A stretch of 64,000 nt of DNA from Natronomonas sp. CBA1123. Its GTDB lineage: Archaea > Halobacteriota > Halobacteria > Halobacteriales > Haloarculaceae. Of the stretch, positions 36,461 to 44,117 are shown one piece after another (within the stretch, counting starts at the first letter, position 1; each line of letters starts with the position of its first letter). Where the stretch lies: NCBI RefSeq assembly GCF_009741925.1, contig NZ_WPCC01000008.1, forward strand, positions 1 through 64,000. The letters are read 5' to 3'. Made by a program: the position numbers and the translations under genes. The notes under the pieces were generated by a model. It saw only the letters and a list, made by a program, of their open reading frames with translations. It had not been told where the DNA came from and did not search any database.

Positions 36461-37436
36461 ATGACCGATTCCACCGTCAGACGCTTCCAGGAGGAGAACG
36501 CCCGCGACGAGAACGAACGGGAGGACGAGGAGGAAGACGAACTCGTCTGTCCGGAGTGTGGGGGGGCGACTCGAATCCGACACCGAACGCGGCGAGACAG
36601 TCTGCAGTGAGTGCGGACTGGTCGTCGAGGAGGACGAAATCGACCGCGGGCCGGAGTGGCGCGCCTTCGACTCCGCCGAGAAAGACGAGAAGTCCCGCGT
36701 CGGCGCGCCGACGACGAAGATGATGCACGACGAGGGGCTATCGACGAACATCGGCTGGCAGGACAAAGACGCCTACGGCAACTCCCTGTCGAGTCGTCAG
36801 CGCCAGAAGATGCAGCGCCTGCGGACGTGGAACGAGCGGTTCCGCACCCGTGACTCCAAGGAGCGCAACCTCAAGCAGGCACTCGGCGAAATCGACCGCA
36901 TGGCCTCGGCGCTGGGCCTCCCCGAGAACGTCCGGGAGACCGCCTCCGTCATCTACCGGCGGGCCCTCGACGACGACCTTCTTCCGGGGCGGTCCATCGA
37001 GGGTGTTGCCACGGCGTCGCTGTACGCTGCCGCCCGACAGGCTGGGACGCCCCGCAGCCTCGACGAGGTGGCGAACGTCTCCCGCGTCGGGAAGGACGAA
37101 ATCGCCCGCACTTACCGCTACGTCGCCCGCGAGCTGGGTCTCGAAATCGAACCCGCCGACCCGAAGAGCTACGTCCCGCGGTTCGCGAGCGACCTCGAGC
37201 TCTCCGATGAGGCCGAACGACGCGCGCGCCAACTGCTCGACAGTGCCCAAGAGGCCGGCATTCATTCCGGGAAGTCGCCGGTCGGCCTCGCTGCCGCCGC
37301 GGTGTACGCTGCCTCGCTTCTGACCAACGAGAAGGTCACCCAAAACGAGGTCAGCGAAGTGGCCGACATCTCGGAGGTCACCATCCGCAACCGGTATCAC
37401 GAACTGCTCGAAGCCGAAGAGGAACTGCAATCCTGA
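36461..37436 (+). pseudogene. tfb: Transcription initiation factor IIB (TFB), frameshifted in a run of seven G
   Basis: The N-terminal frame (MTDSTVRRFQEENARDE on) reaches the first zinc-ribbon pair CPECGG, then a G7 run at 36560-36566. The next frame continues GRLESDTERGETVCSECGLV with the second Cys pair, the B-finger region ERDRGPEWRAF-like (DRGPEWRAFDSAE), and two cyclin-like repeats ending GLAAAAVYAASLLTN and VTIRNRYHELLEAEEEL. With six G the protein is 324 residues and complete. TFB recruits RNA polymerase to TBP-bound promoters. The shift is almost certainly a homopolymer indel, because every motif is conserved on both sides; haloarchaea carry several tfb copies, so loss would be tolerable. 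Confidence 0.9.
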
Positions 37437-37495
37437 AGCACTACTGACCGTTTTCGGGCGGAGTATAATGATGGAGGCCTTCGTAGGGCGACTGC

Positions 37496-37891
37496 ATGAC
37501 GGATATCCTACTCGCCGTCGACGACGACGAAGGCCGCGCACAGCTACAAGCCGAAGCGGTCGCTGACCTCGATTGGGCCGACGGCAGCACCACCGTGACC
37601 GTCGCTCACGTCTTCACCGACAACGTCGAAGGCGCCTCGATTAGCCAGTTCGCGCCGGCGCGCGTCGCCCGCGATATCCTCGAAGAGAACGGCATCGACG
37701 TGACGCTCGAAGAGAGCAGCGGCGACCCGGCCGACCAAATCATCACACTCGCCGAGGAATGGGGCGTTGACCTCGTCTGTGTCGCCGGCCGGAAGCGCTC
37801 GCCTGCCGGGAAGGCCGTCTTCGGCAGCGTCTCACAGAACGTGATGCTCGACAGTGATATTCCGGTACTGTTCTGTCCGTTCGAGGAGTAA
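37496..37891 (+). CDS. Universal stress protein (UspA family)
   Basis: This 131-residue single-domain protein starts MTDILLAVDDDEGRAQL. The UspA fold's ATP-type loop is visible as AGRKRSPAGKAVFGSVSQNV, followed by the terminal strand IPVLFCPF. The G-2x-G-9x-G(S/T) spacing is only partly kept, so nucleotide binding is uncertain. A TATA-like GTATAATG lies about 30 bases before the start. It is monocistronic and convergent with the toxin gene. Confidence 0.88.
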   Translation: MTDILLAVDDDEGRAQLQAEAVADLDWADGSTTVTVAHVFTDNVEGASISQFAPARVARDILEENGIDVTLEESSGDPADQIITLAEEWGVDLVCVAGRKRSPAGKAVFGSVSQNVMLDSDIPVLFCPFEE

Positions 37892-37899
37892 GTCGCCTC

Positions 37900-38368
37900 T
37901 CAATTCTCTAAAAATCGGTTCAGTTCGCGGAACTCATCGGGTGAGAGAACGATTTCGGTTTCGAACTCGTCGAACTGTTCGAAGTCGTCGTCGATAGTCA
38001 ACACGGTGTTGACTCCCTCCTCGATAGCGACCTGCGCGTAGTAGCCGTCCCAGCCGTCGATATTCCAGTTAGCTGCTTGCACAAAGCCCCCCCCGGAGGA
38101 GGGCTTCGGACATCTCATCGTACCAGTGAATCCGTTTCGCATCTAAAAAGTTGCTCAGCAGCCGCGATGCCTCCGCGGGCGACTGGCCGTAGTACGTCGT
38201 CATAACGGTGTGTGCTCCGAACAGAGCAGGATAGGGAACGACCGCATCGATGTCGCCTGTAATCGCTGCCCGTACGTACGAAAGCGCCGTATCGCGGACG
38301 GGGTTTTCGGTGTGAGCGAGCGCAATCACCCCTACATCGAACAAATAGGGACTACCTGCCTCACTCAT
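37900..38368 (-). pseudogene. PIN-domain toxin (VapC-like), frameshifted in a run of eight G/C
   Basis: The first frame (MSEAGSPYLFDVGVIAL on) carries the first PIN acidic residue and the middle helices up to EALLRGG. At 38087-38094 a run of eight C (plus strand) breaks the frame. The other frame continues FVQAANWNIDGWDGYYAQVAI, with the conserved DG-D pocket, then VLTIDDDF. With seven bases the protein is 155 residues and complete. PIN proteins are RNases; with the overlapping AbrB-type gene upstream this is a toxin-antitoxin pair. A loss-of-toxin mutation is biologically plausible, but the homopolymer context suggests a read error. Confidence 0.82.
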
Positions 38369-38645
38369 CGCTGTCGCGTTCTGCTCCGTTTCGGACGGCC
38401 TCTCGGTGCTTTCTGGCAATTGGGTCCGTCTCTTGTTCGATTGGTGTCGTCTCTGTCTGCTCGGTGGCCGCTTCCGCGACCAGCTGTTCCATGCGTTCGA
38501 TGACCTGTTCAGGGTCGTCTTCCGGCTCTACTACCACCTTCCCGTTCTCCTCACGAACGTCGACTTCGGTGCCCGGGGCGATACCGAGGCGCTCCCGTAC
38601 CTCCTTTGGGAGGACGATTCTCCCCTTCGAATCCACCGTAGTCAT
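38361..38645 (-). CDS. AbrB/MazE-type antitoxin
   Basis: This 94-residue protein has the swapped-hairpin AbrB DNA-binding fold at its N-terminus: TTVDSKGRIVLPKEVRERLG, then PGTEVDVREENGKVVVEPED. An acidic C-terminal tail probably binds the toxin. The ATG at 38645 is the natural start; the long upstream extension in the open frame is not family-like. It overlaps the PIN gene by eight bases, the order expected for antitoxin then toxin, and probably represses the pair's promoter. Confidence 0.88.
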   Translation of the reverse strand: MTTVDSKGRIVLPKEVRERLGIAPGTEVDVREENGKVVVEPEDDPEQVIERMEQLVAEAATEQTETTPIEQETDPIARKHREAVRNGAERDSDE

Positions 38646-38691
38646 GTTCCCACTTCGAGTGGGACGTGAATAAGGCTGTTGCCGAACCGAC

Positions 38692-39759
38692 TCACTCGAC
38701 GAGCGAGTCGATGTACTGTCCGACGTGGTCGTCCATCCGGCGCTTGAAGCCGGCCTGCCGGGCGAGACGGTCCAACTCCCGAGAGACGAGGCTACCGTAC
38801 TGGACGGCCTTCTTCTCACGCGTCCGGACCGATTCCGGCAGGAAATCCGCAGCCGCTCTGAGCGCGACTTTCCGTTCCTCGTCGTCGACAAGGAGGTGGC
38901 CCGGAAGCCGAAGTGCGGCCGCCACGACGCGGTCGTCCAACAGCGGTGCGATGGGTTCGACGCCGGCCGCCCGGAGGGTCAACACGTCTCGCTCCAACTG
39001 CGCCGGTAGGGAGGCGACGACCTCCCGCGTTGCCCCCCGGACGGTATCGGCATCGACGCGGGGGTCCTCGGGTGCTTTCGCTACCTTCGCGTAGCCGCCG
39101 AACAGTTCGTCGGCACCTTGGCCGACTGCGAGGCGGTCGTGGCCATCGGCGGCGACGCGTTCGGCCACGAGATACAGCGGCAGCGCGATGGCGATATCCA
39201 TCGGGTTCGACCGGCCGGTCGCGGCGACGAGTTCGGGGACCGCCCGTTCGAGGTCCGCGTGGTCGAACTCGACGACAGTGAGTTCGCGACCGAGCGCCTC
39301 TGCGGCCGACCGCGCCGCCTCGACGTCGTGACTTCCCTCGAAGCCGCCGACGTACAGCGGGCCGTCGAGTCGGTCGGCGAGTATCGCGGAATCGAGTCCA
39401 CCCGAGAAGGCGATGGCTGGCGTCGAATCGATGGAATCGACCGACCCTGTCACCGCGGTTCGGACCTCACTCACCGCCCGCTCGTCGTCGGCGTAGGGGT
39501 CGGGATTCGGCAGCGTCCACACCTGCGTGTCGCCGTCGTCGTCACGCAGGTGACCCGCTGGGACTGGGTCGGGGTCGTCGAGGTCGGTCGGGTCGAACGA
39601 CCACGTCGTGTGGTCGTCGGCCTCCGAAAACAGTGGATATCGGCCGAGCACGTCGCGGACGAGCGCGCCGTCGAGTTCGCCGGCGAAGCCTCGCGTTCCC
39701 GGCAGGGGGTCGCGAGCGTCGAGTGCGCGCTGGACGACGGCGGCGTCCGTGCCGTCCAT
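38692..39759 (-). CDS. Asparagine-synthase-like PP-loop protein without the glutaminase nucleophile
   Basis: This protein of 355 residues has a C-terminal asparagine-synthetase domain with the PP-loop AIAFSGGLDSAILADRL and GQGADELFGGYAKV. The N-terminal part is only about 115 residues and resembles the tail of a class II glutaminase domain (LVRDVLGRYPLF); the Cys2 nucleophile is missing. It should therefore use free ammonia or another nucleophile, or make an amide other than asparagine. The ATG overlaps the PHP stop (TGATG), so the two are translationally coupled. An ATG two codons earlier is also possible. Confidence 0.8.
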   Translation of the reverse strand: MDGTDAAVVQRALDARDPLPGTRGFAGELDGALVRDVLGRYPLFSEADDHTTWSFDPTDLDDPDPVPAGHLRDDDGDTQVWTLPNPDPYADDERAVSEVRTAVTGSVDSIDSTPAIAFSGGLDSAILADRLDGPLYVGGFEGSHDVEAARSAAEALGRELTVVEFDHADLERAVPELVAATGRSNPMDIAIALPLYLVAERVAADGHDRLAVGQGADELFGGYAKVAKAPEDPRVDADTVRGATREVVASLPAQLERDVLTLRAAGVEPIAPLLDDRVVAAALRLPGHLLVDDEERKVALRAAADFLPESVRTREKKAVQYGSLVSRELDRLARQAGFKRRMDDHVGQYIDSLVE

Positions 39760-40436
39760 CACCATGGCAGCATCGAGGCGACGCGTCGTTTCACGCCGCC
39801 GCCGAACTGCTGGATGCTGATGAACCATGGCGTCCGCTTGCCGACGACGCTCGTCCGGCCCTCGACGATGGCGTCGAGGATGCTGTCGACGCTCTGATGG
39901 TAGGCGTCGACCTCCGTGACGGCTTGCCCGACCATCTCGGCGATGTGAGCGTCGCTGCCGGCAGTCATCGGCAGGTCGTACTCGCGGGCGAACTGCTCGG
40001 CCTGGCGGTTCGAGCGCCCCGTAAACAGCCGCGAGTTGTACACCTCGATGGCGTCTGCCTCGGCGAGCTGTTCGCGGGTGATGTGTGGTGCGACGCCGTG
40101 TCTGGACTTCTGGAACGGATGGGGGACGACGGCGATACCCTCGGCATCGTGGATGCGGTCGAGTGTCTCGTCGAAGCTCTTGCCCGCTGGAATCAACTCC
40201 TCGACGCCCAACGCGAGGATGTGGCCGGCGGCGCTGGAGACCTCCATCCCCGGAATGCCGACGAGGTCGTACTCCTGGGCCTTGGCCGCGGCTTCGAGGG
40301 AGGCGTCGATTTCGTCGTGGTCGGTAATCGCGAGCGCATCGAGGCCCACGGCTTCGGCCTGCTCTAACAGTAACTCGATGGGGTCCCGCCCATCGTACGA
40401 CAACTCGGAGTGTGAGTGGAGCTCGACCGACAGCAC
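39759..40436 (-). CDS. PHP-domain metal-dependent phosphoesterase
   Basis: This 225-residue PHP protein starts MLSVELHSHSELSYDG, with the first metal motif HxH. It also has ITDHDEID, GIPGMEVSSAAGH, VPHPF and AGSDAHIAEM, covering the trinuclear metal site. Family members hydrolyse nucleotides, histidinol phosphate or phospho-sugars. Its coupling to the asparagine-synthase-like gene points to a shared pathway. It is the first gene of a two-gene leftward operon. Confidence 0.88.
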   Translation of the reverse strand: MLSVELHSHSELSYDGRDPIELLLEQAEAVGLDALAITDHDEIDASLEAAAKAQEYDLVGIPGMEVSSAAGHILALGVEELIPAGKSFDETLDRIHDAEGIAVVPHPFQKSRHGVAPHITREQLAEADAIEVYNSRLFTGRSNRQAEQFAREYDLPMTAGSDAHIAEMVGQAVTEVDAYHQSVDSILDAIVEGRTSVVGKRTPWFISIQQFGGGVKRRVASMLPW

Positions 40437-40902
40437 GGGCGGGGGTTGACGGGCGGGTGAGAAAAGAGCCTCGGTTACTGGTCTGTGAACCGGCCCCCGA
40501 CGAGCGCATCGCTCGCGACCACTGAACGGTCCCGAAACAGTGGAATCCGGCCGGCACTACACCGCAGAGCGGGGGTCAGCAACAGCGCCTACAGCAGTGG
40601 AACACTTCGGCTCGGCCTCAACGACGGTGTCATCTACGCCTTCGGCATCACAATCGAACACGACTGGGTCGAGCAGTTGAAAATACGGGTCGGGAATCGG
40701 CGACCTACGGAACGGTGAAAGACAGCAGCCACCTAATTCACACAACACTGATGCGCAGCGGCTGAGCGACGTTTCCTGCGAGGGCGATTTGTAATACTTC
40801 GAAATCCGGACGTTTCAGTTCGCAAATCCATAGTGGAGATGCTCTCCGAAGCGTGGTATTCTAGGGGCAACTGCATTAGATGACCCCTCCGATGATACAT
40901 CT
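40437..40902. other. 466-base gap without a confident gene
   Basis: Two overlapping short open frames exist: plus 40485-40718 and minus 40557-40748. Neither looks like a known family; the plus frame has GC-rich third positions in LRLGLNDGVIYAFG, so a decayed gene is possible. The last 40 bases hold AGGGG and CCCCT arms (40863-40867, 40884-40888) around a GCATTAGA stretch, which could be the promoter region of the permease gene. I see no RNA gene or transposase fragment. Confidence 0.35.
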
Positions 40903-42297
40903 ATGCAGGCGACGGTATTCGATGGAGTCCTCGAAGCCCTCCGCATCGGGGTCGGATTCCTCTGGACGGCGGCATGGGCAATCATCATGGGCCTCACGGT
41001 TACGAGTCTCGTCCAGGTCTACGTCTCCAAGGAGCGAATGGCGCAGGTCCTCGGTGATGGCGACTTGGGCGGTCTCACCAAAGCGACCGTGTTCGGGGCG
41101 GCAAGCAGTGGGTGTAGTTTCGGTGCCGTCGCTATCGGGAAGGGTCTGTTCAAGAAAGGTGCTCACGCGGTGAACTTTCTGGCGTTCATGTTCGCGTCGA
41201 CGAACCTCATCGTCGAACTCGGGTTGATGATTCTGATTCTGCTGGGCTGGGAGTTCCTCCTCGCCGAACTGCTCGGCGGCCTCATTCTCATTGCCGTCAT
41301 GGCCGTCATCGTCCACCTTACGCTTCCCGAGAACCTCTTCGGTGAGGTCAGACAGACACTCAACGAACGCGACCGCGAGTCAGGTGTCACCGAGGACCCG
41401 ACGTGCGGGATGGAAGGCAAAAAGGAGTACACGCTCACGACTGACGGGGGTGAAACGCTGCAGTTCTGCTCGGAAGGCTGTATGGAGACCTATCTCCAGG
41501 AGACATCGAGCAGCGGCGGGTGGCGCGACGAACTGCTGTCGTGGGGTGGCTGGTACAAGGTCGCAAACCAGTATCGCAAGGAGTGGTCGATGATTTGGAA
41601 GGACGTCATCGCGGGCTTTCTCATCTCCGGGTTCGTTATCGTCTTCGTCCCACAGTGGGTCTGGAACACCCTGTTCATTCAGGGCGACGGCCTGCTCGTG
41701 ACCGCCGAGAACGCGATTATGGGTGTCGCCATCGCCGTCATCAGCTTCGTCGGCAGTATGGGCAACGTCCCCTTCGCCGTTGCGCTGTGGGGTGGCGGAA
41801 TCAGCTTCGCTGGCGTCATCGCGTTCGTCTACGCCGACCTCATCACGATTCCCGTGTTGAACGTCTACCGGAAGTACTACGGCTGGAAAATCATGCTGTA
41901 CATCCTCGGCGTCTTCTTCGTGACGATGGCGTTCACCGGCTTTCTCATGGAGTTGCTGTTCGACGCACTCGGTATCGTTCCCGATTTGGCCGGTGGGGAG
42001 ACGGCGACCGAACAGACGTACTTCGAACTCAACTACACGTTCTACCTCAACCTCATCGCCTTCGGACTCTCCGGGTTTCTCCTGTACGTGTACCGCCGTG
42101 GCCTCGGTGCGCCCGGCCAGTACCGCGACCCCGTCTGTGGAATGCGGACCGACGACGATGGGCCGAGCGCGTCTCACGAGGGAACGACGTACTACTTCTG
42201 CTCTAGTGCCTGCAAGCGACGGTTCGAGGAGAATCCGACGGCGTTTGCCGGTCAAAGCCCACAGGTGACTACCCACGACCATGACCACGACCAATGA
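40903..42297 (+). CDS. COG0701-type permease with two YHS-like metal-binding inserts
   Basis: This 464-residue membrane protein has two permease halves (COG0701, YraQ/ArsP-like). They contain the repeated pair VFGAASSGCSFGAVAIGKGLF and SFVGSMGNVPFAVALWGGG. A YHS/TRASH-like domain sits between them (DPTCGME, then LQFCSEGCMETYL, about 164-195), and a second one at the C-terminus (DPVCGM, then TYYFCSSACKRRF), followed by a DHDHDHDQ tail. The cysteines and histidines suggest handling of copper or another thiophilic metal. The neighbouring halocyanin supports a copper link, but the transported species is not shown. Confidence 0.85.
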   Translation: MQATVFDGVLEALRIGVGFLWTAAWAIIMGLTVTSLVQVYVSKERMAQVLGDGDLGGLTKATVFGAASSGCSFGAVAIGKGLFKKGAHAVNFLAFMFASTNLIVELGLMILILLGWEFLLAELLGGLILIAVMAVIVHLTLPENLFGEVRQTLNERDRESGVTEDPTCGMEGKKEYTLTTDGGETLQFCSEGCMETYLQETSSSGGWRDELLSWGGWYKVANQYRKEWSMIWKDVIAGFLISGFVIVFVPQWVWNTLFIQGDGLLVTAENAIMGVAIAVISFVGSMGNVPFAVALWGGGISFAGVIAFVYADLITIPVLNVYRKYYGWKIMLYILGVFFVTMAFTGFLMELLFDALGIVPDLAGGETATEQTYFELNYTFYLNLIAFGLSGFLLYVYRRGLGAPGQYRDPVCGMRTDDDGPSASHEGTTYYFCSSACKRRFEENPTAFAGQSPQVTTHDHDHDQ

Positions 42298-42513
42298 ATG
42301 CGAATCGGAACCCACTCTGGGGATATCGTGATTTCAGGTGCTACCATCGCGATTGACACGCCGGTCGCGCCCAAAACGACCGTCTGAGCAGTCAGGGCTC
42401 TCGACCTATCGGTTCTCCGCGAGCGCGACGCCCGCGGCGACCTCACCGACGAAGAATCGAAGCCCGACGCGAGAAGTTCCAGCGATGGGAGTGAGCACCG
42501 CTTGGCCCACTGA
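42298..42513 (+). pseudogene. Remnant of a SHOCT-domain gene
   Basis: An ATG directly after the permease stop opens a short frame that ends at TGA 42385-42387. The same frame then resumes and reads LSVLRERDARGDLTDEES (about 42406-42460), clearly like a SHOCT domain (L-ERYARGEI-DEEY), before a stop at 42511. The normal upstream membrane helix is absent. It looks like a decayed gene related to the SHOCT tail on the halocyanin downstream. The 217 bases after it (to 42730) hold no gene; an AT-rich stretch around 42620-42670 may be the halocyanin promoter. Confidence 0.45.
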
Positions 42514-42730
42514 GGACCTTCCTGGATAGATTATCAACAAACGAGGGGTGACAAATAGAGACACCTGGTCGGAAGCGGCCTTGGAATCAAAGAAACAACC
42601 CCCATCTTAGCCTCTGATTGTGAGTAGTAATGGGGATAAAAAGCAAGCACGTAGTGTTTACTATGTTGGGAATCACCCTTTCGCGCCGATACGACGTGTC
42701 GCTACCCACTGCTAAAACGACTCACCCACC

Positions 42731-43480
42731 ATGACACACCACAGTCGACGACAGTTCCTGGGCCTCGTCGGTGCCGGCGCTGTCGCCAGCACGGGCTTCG
42801 CTCAACCAGCGGACGCACAGGAGACGCCCGTCGTGGAGATGGGGAACAACTACTTCGACCCAATCGGTCTGCGAGTCGATCCCGGAACGACCGTCCGATT
42901 TGAACTTGCGGCCGGGGCACATTCCGCCACGGCGTACCCGAATCGCATTCCGGACGGCGCATCCGCCTTCGACAGCGAGACGATTTCGCAGGGAAGTTTC
43001 GAACACACGTTCGAAACGCCGGGGACGTACGATTACTACTGCATCCCCCACAAGTCGATTGGCATGGTCGGACGAATCGTCGTTGGTACGCCTGGTGGGC
43101 CGGCGGAGGAGAGTCCGATTCCGGATGGAGAGGTCCCCGCAAGTGAGACGATTGTCGAGCAGGGAGCGGTGCCCTACGGCTCGAGCAGCGATGGAAGCGG
43201 ACCTACTGGCGGTGGCATGATGCGACAGGGCGACCACGGGATGATGAACGGCCGCAATGACGGCGGAATCGGGGGCATTCCCTTCGTTGGCGGGGCGCTC
43301 GGAGTGCTGGGTGTTCTCGGCGGCGCACTCTACTGGCTTGGAAACCGAAGCAGCACTCCCTCGAAAACCCACGATTCGGCGAGAGAAGTCCTCCAGAACC
43401 GTTATGAGAGAGGGGAAATCGATGAAGAGGAGTATAATCGTCGCCGCAAGCGGCTAGATGCCACTGATGAGGTGGAGTAA
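42731..43480 (+). CDS. Halocyanin-like blue copper protein with membrane helix and SHOCT tail
   Basis: This 249-residue protein has a Tat signal (SRRQFLGLVGAGA), then a plastocyanin-type domain. Type-1 copper ligands are visible: His64 in AGAHSATAY, and Cys104, His107 and Met112 in YYCIPHKSIGM. A Gly/Met-rich linker (GGGMMRQGDHGMMNG) leads to one membrane helix (about 180-203). The cytoplasmic end carries a SHOCT domain (LQNRYERGEIDEEEYNRRR). Normal halocyanins are lipid-anchored and lack this tail. It probably moves electrons or copper at the outer face, with the tail making an inside contact. Confidence 0.85.
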   Translation: MTHHSRRQFLGLVGAGAVASTGFAQPADAQETPVVEMGNNYFDPIGLRVDPGTTVRFELAAGAHSATAYPNRIPDGASAFDSETISQGSFEHTFETPGTYDYYCIPHKSIGMVGRIVVGTPGGPAEESPIPDGEVPASETIVEQGAVPYGSSSDGSGPTGGGMMRQGDHGMMNGRNDGGIGGIPFVGGALGVLGVLGGALYWLGNRSSTPSKTHDSAREVLQNRYERGEIDEEEYNRRRKRLDATDEVE

Positions 43481-43486
43481 CTGGAA

Positions 43487-43960
43487 TCACTCCTCGCGTT
43501 TGCCGTACGTTTCCTCACCCCACCCATAGTCGGACGCCTCGTCGTTCCGTTCGAGGTAGTCCTCCAGTATCTCCTGTACCGCTCGGCCGAGGTCCGTTAA
43601 CTCACCGTTAATCATTGAAACCGTGCTCGAATCGAGCGACACGGTCGCGTCTTGCTCCCGCCAGTCGTCCGAAATCGTTGGGGCGTCGAACCGAAGGCGG
43701 TCTTCGGTCGGGTCCCAGTAAAAGTCGAACGCTTGGAACAGGCCGAGGTCGCTGATAATTCGAACGTGCTCTTCATCGAGATTCGTGTACTCGGCCCACT
43801 CGTTGAATCCCTCCTTCCATGCACCCATTTGGAGCAAATCTTCGATGTCCTCGCGGTAGAAGTCCTCCGATCCGAGCGTCTCTTCTTGCCACTCGAACTC
43901 GCGTGGCATTCCTCGGTTGGACAGGTCTGGTGGTTCCGGGACCTCTATATCGAGCGCCAT
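43487..43960 (-). CDS. Hypothetical acidic protein
   Basis: ATG 43960 starts a 157-residue protein, MALDIEVPEPPDLSNRG on, with no signal, membrane helix or metal motif. The middle (NEWAEYTNLDEEHVRIISDLGLF) could be a helical domain, and the end is rich in Glu. I do not recognise a family. It lies 157 bases downstream of dabA on the same strand, so read-through from the Dab operon is possible. The frame upstream of the chosen ATG looks non-coding. Confidence 0.55.
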   Translation of the reverse strand: MALDIEVPEPPDLSNRGMPREFEWQEETLGSEDFYREDIEDLLQMGAWKEGFNEWAEYTNLDEEHVRIISDLGLFQAFDFYWDPTEDRLRFDAPTISDDWREQDATVSLDSSTVSMINGELTDLGRAVQEILEDYLERNDEASDYGWGEETYGKREE

Positions 43961-44117
43961 ACCAGTGGTTTCACTGGCAACACAATAAAGCCCATAGCGG
44001 TTCCCAACGAGACGCCTCTCCAAGGGACACCTTGTTCCGACCACCGGAATCAGATACCGATAGCGACCGATTCCCGGGGCCGTTCCGTTCGGCCCCAGTT
44101 TCGTCCCGAGGCCACCG

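Noticed and set aside
36558-36566. Programmed frameshifting in the tfb gene
   Set aside because: No known archaeal frameshift signal or downstream structure is visible, and six other genes carry similar one-base shifts, so an indel error is simpler.
38692-40557. Long 621-residue reading through both the PHP region and the asparagine-synthase-like gene
   Set aside because: Residues before the MDGTDAAVV start are not family-like and are the wrong frame of the PHP gene; the TGATG overlap marks the true start.
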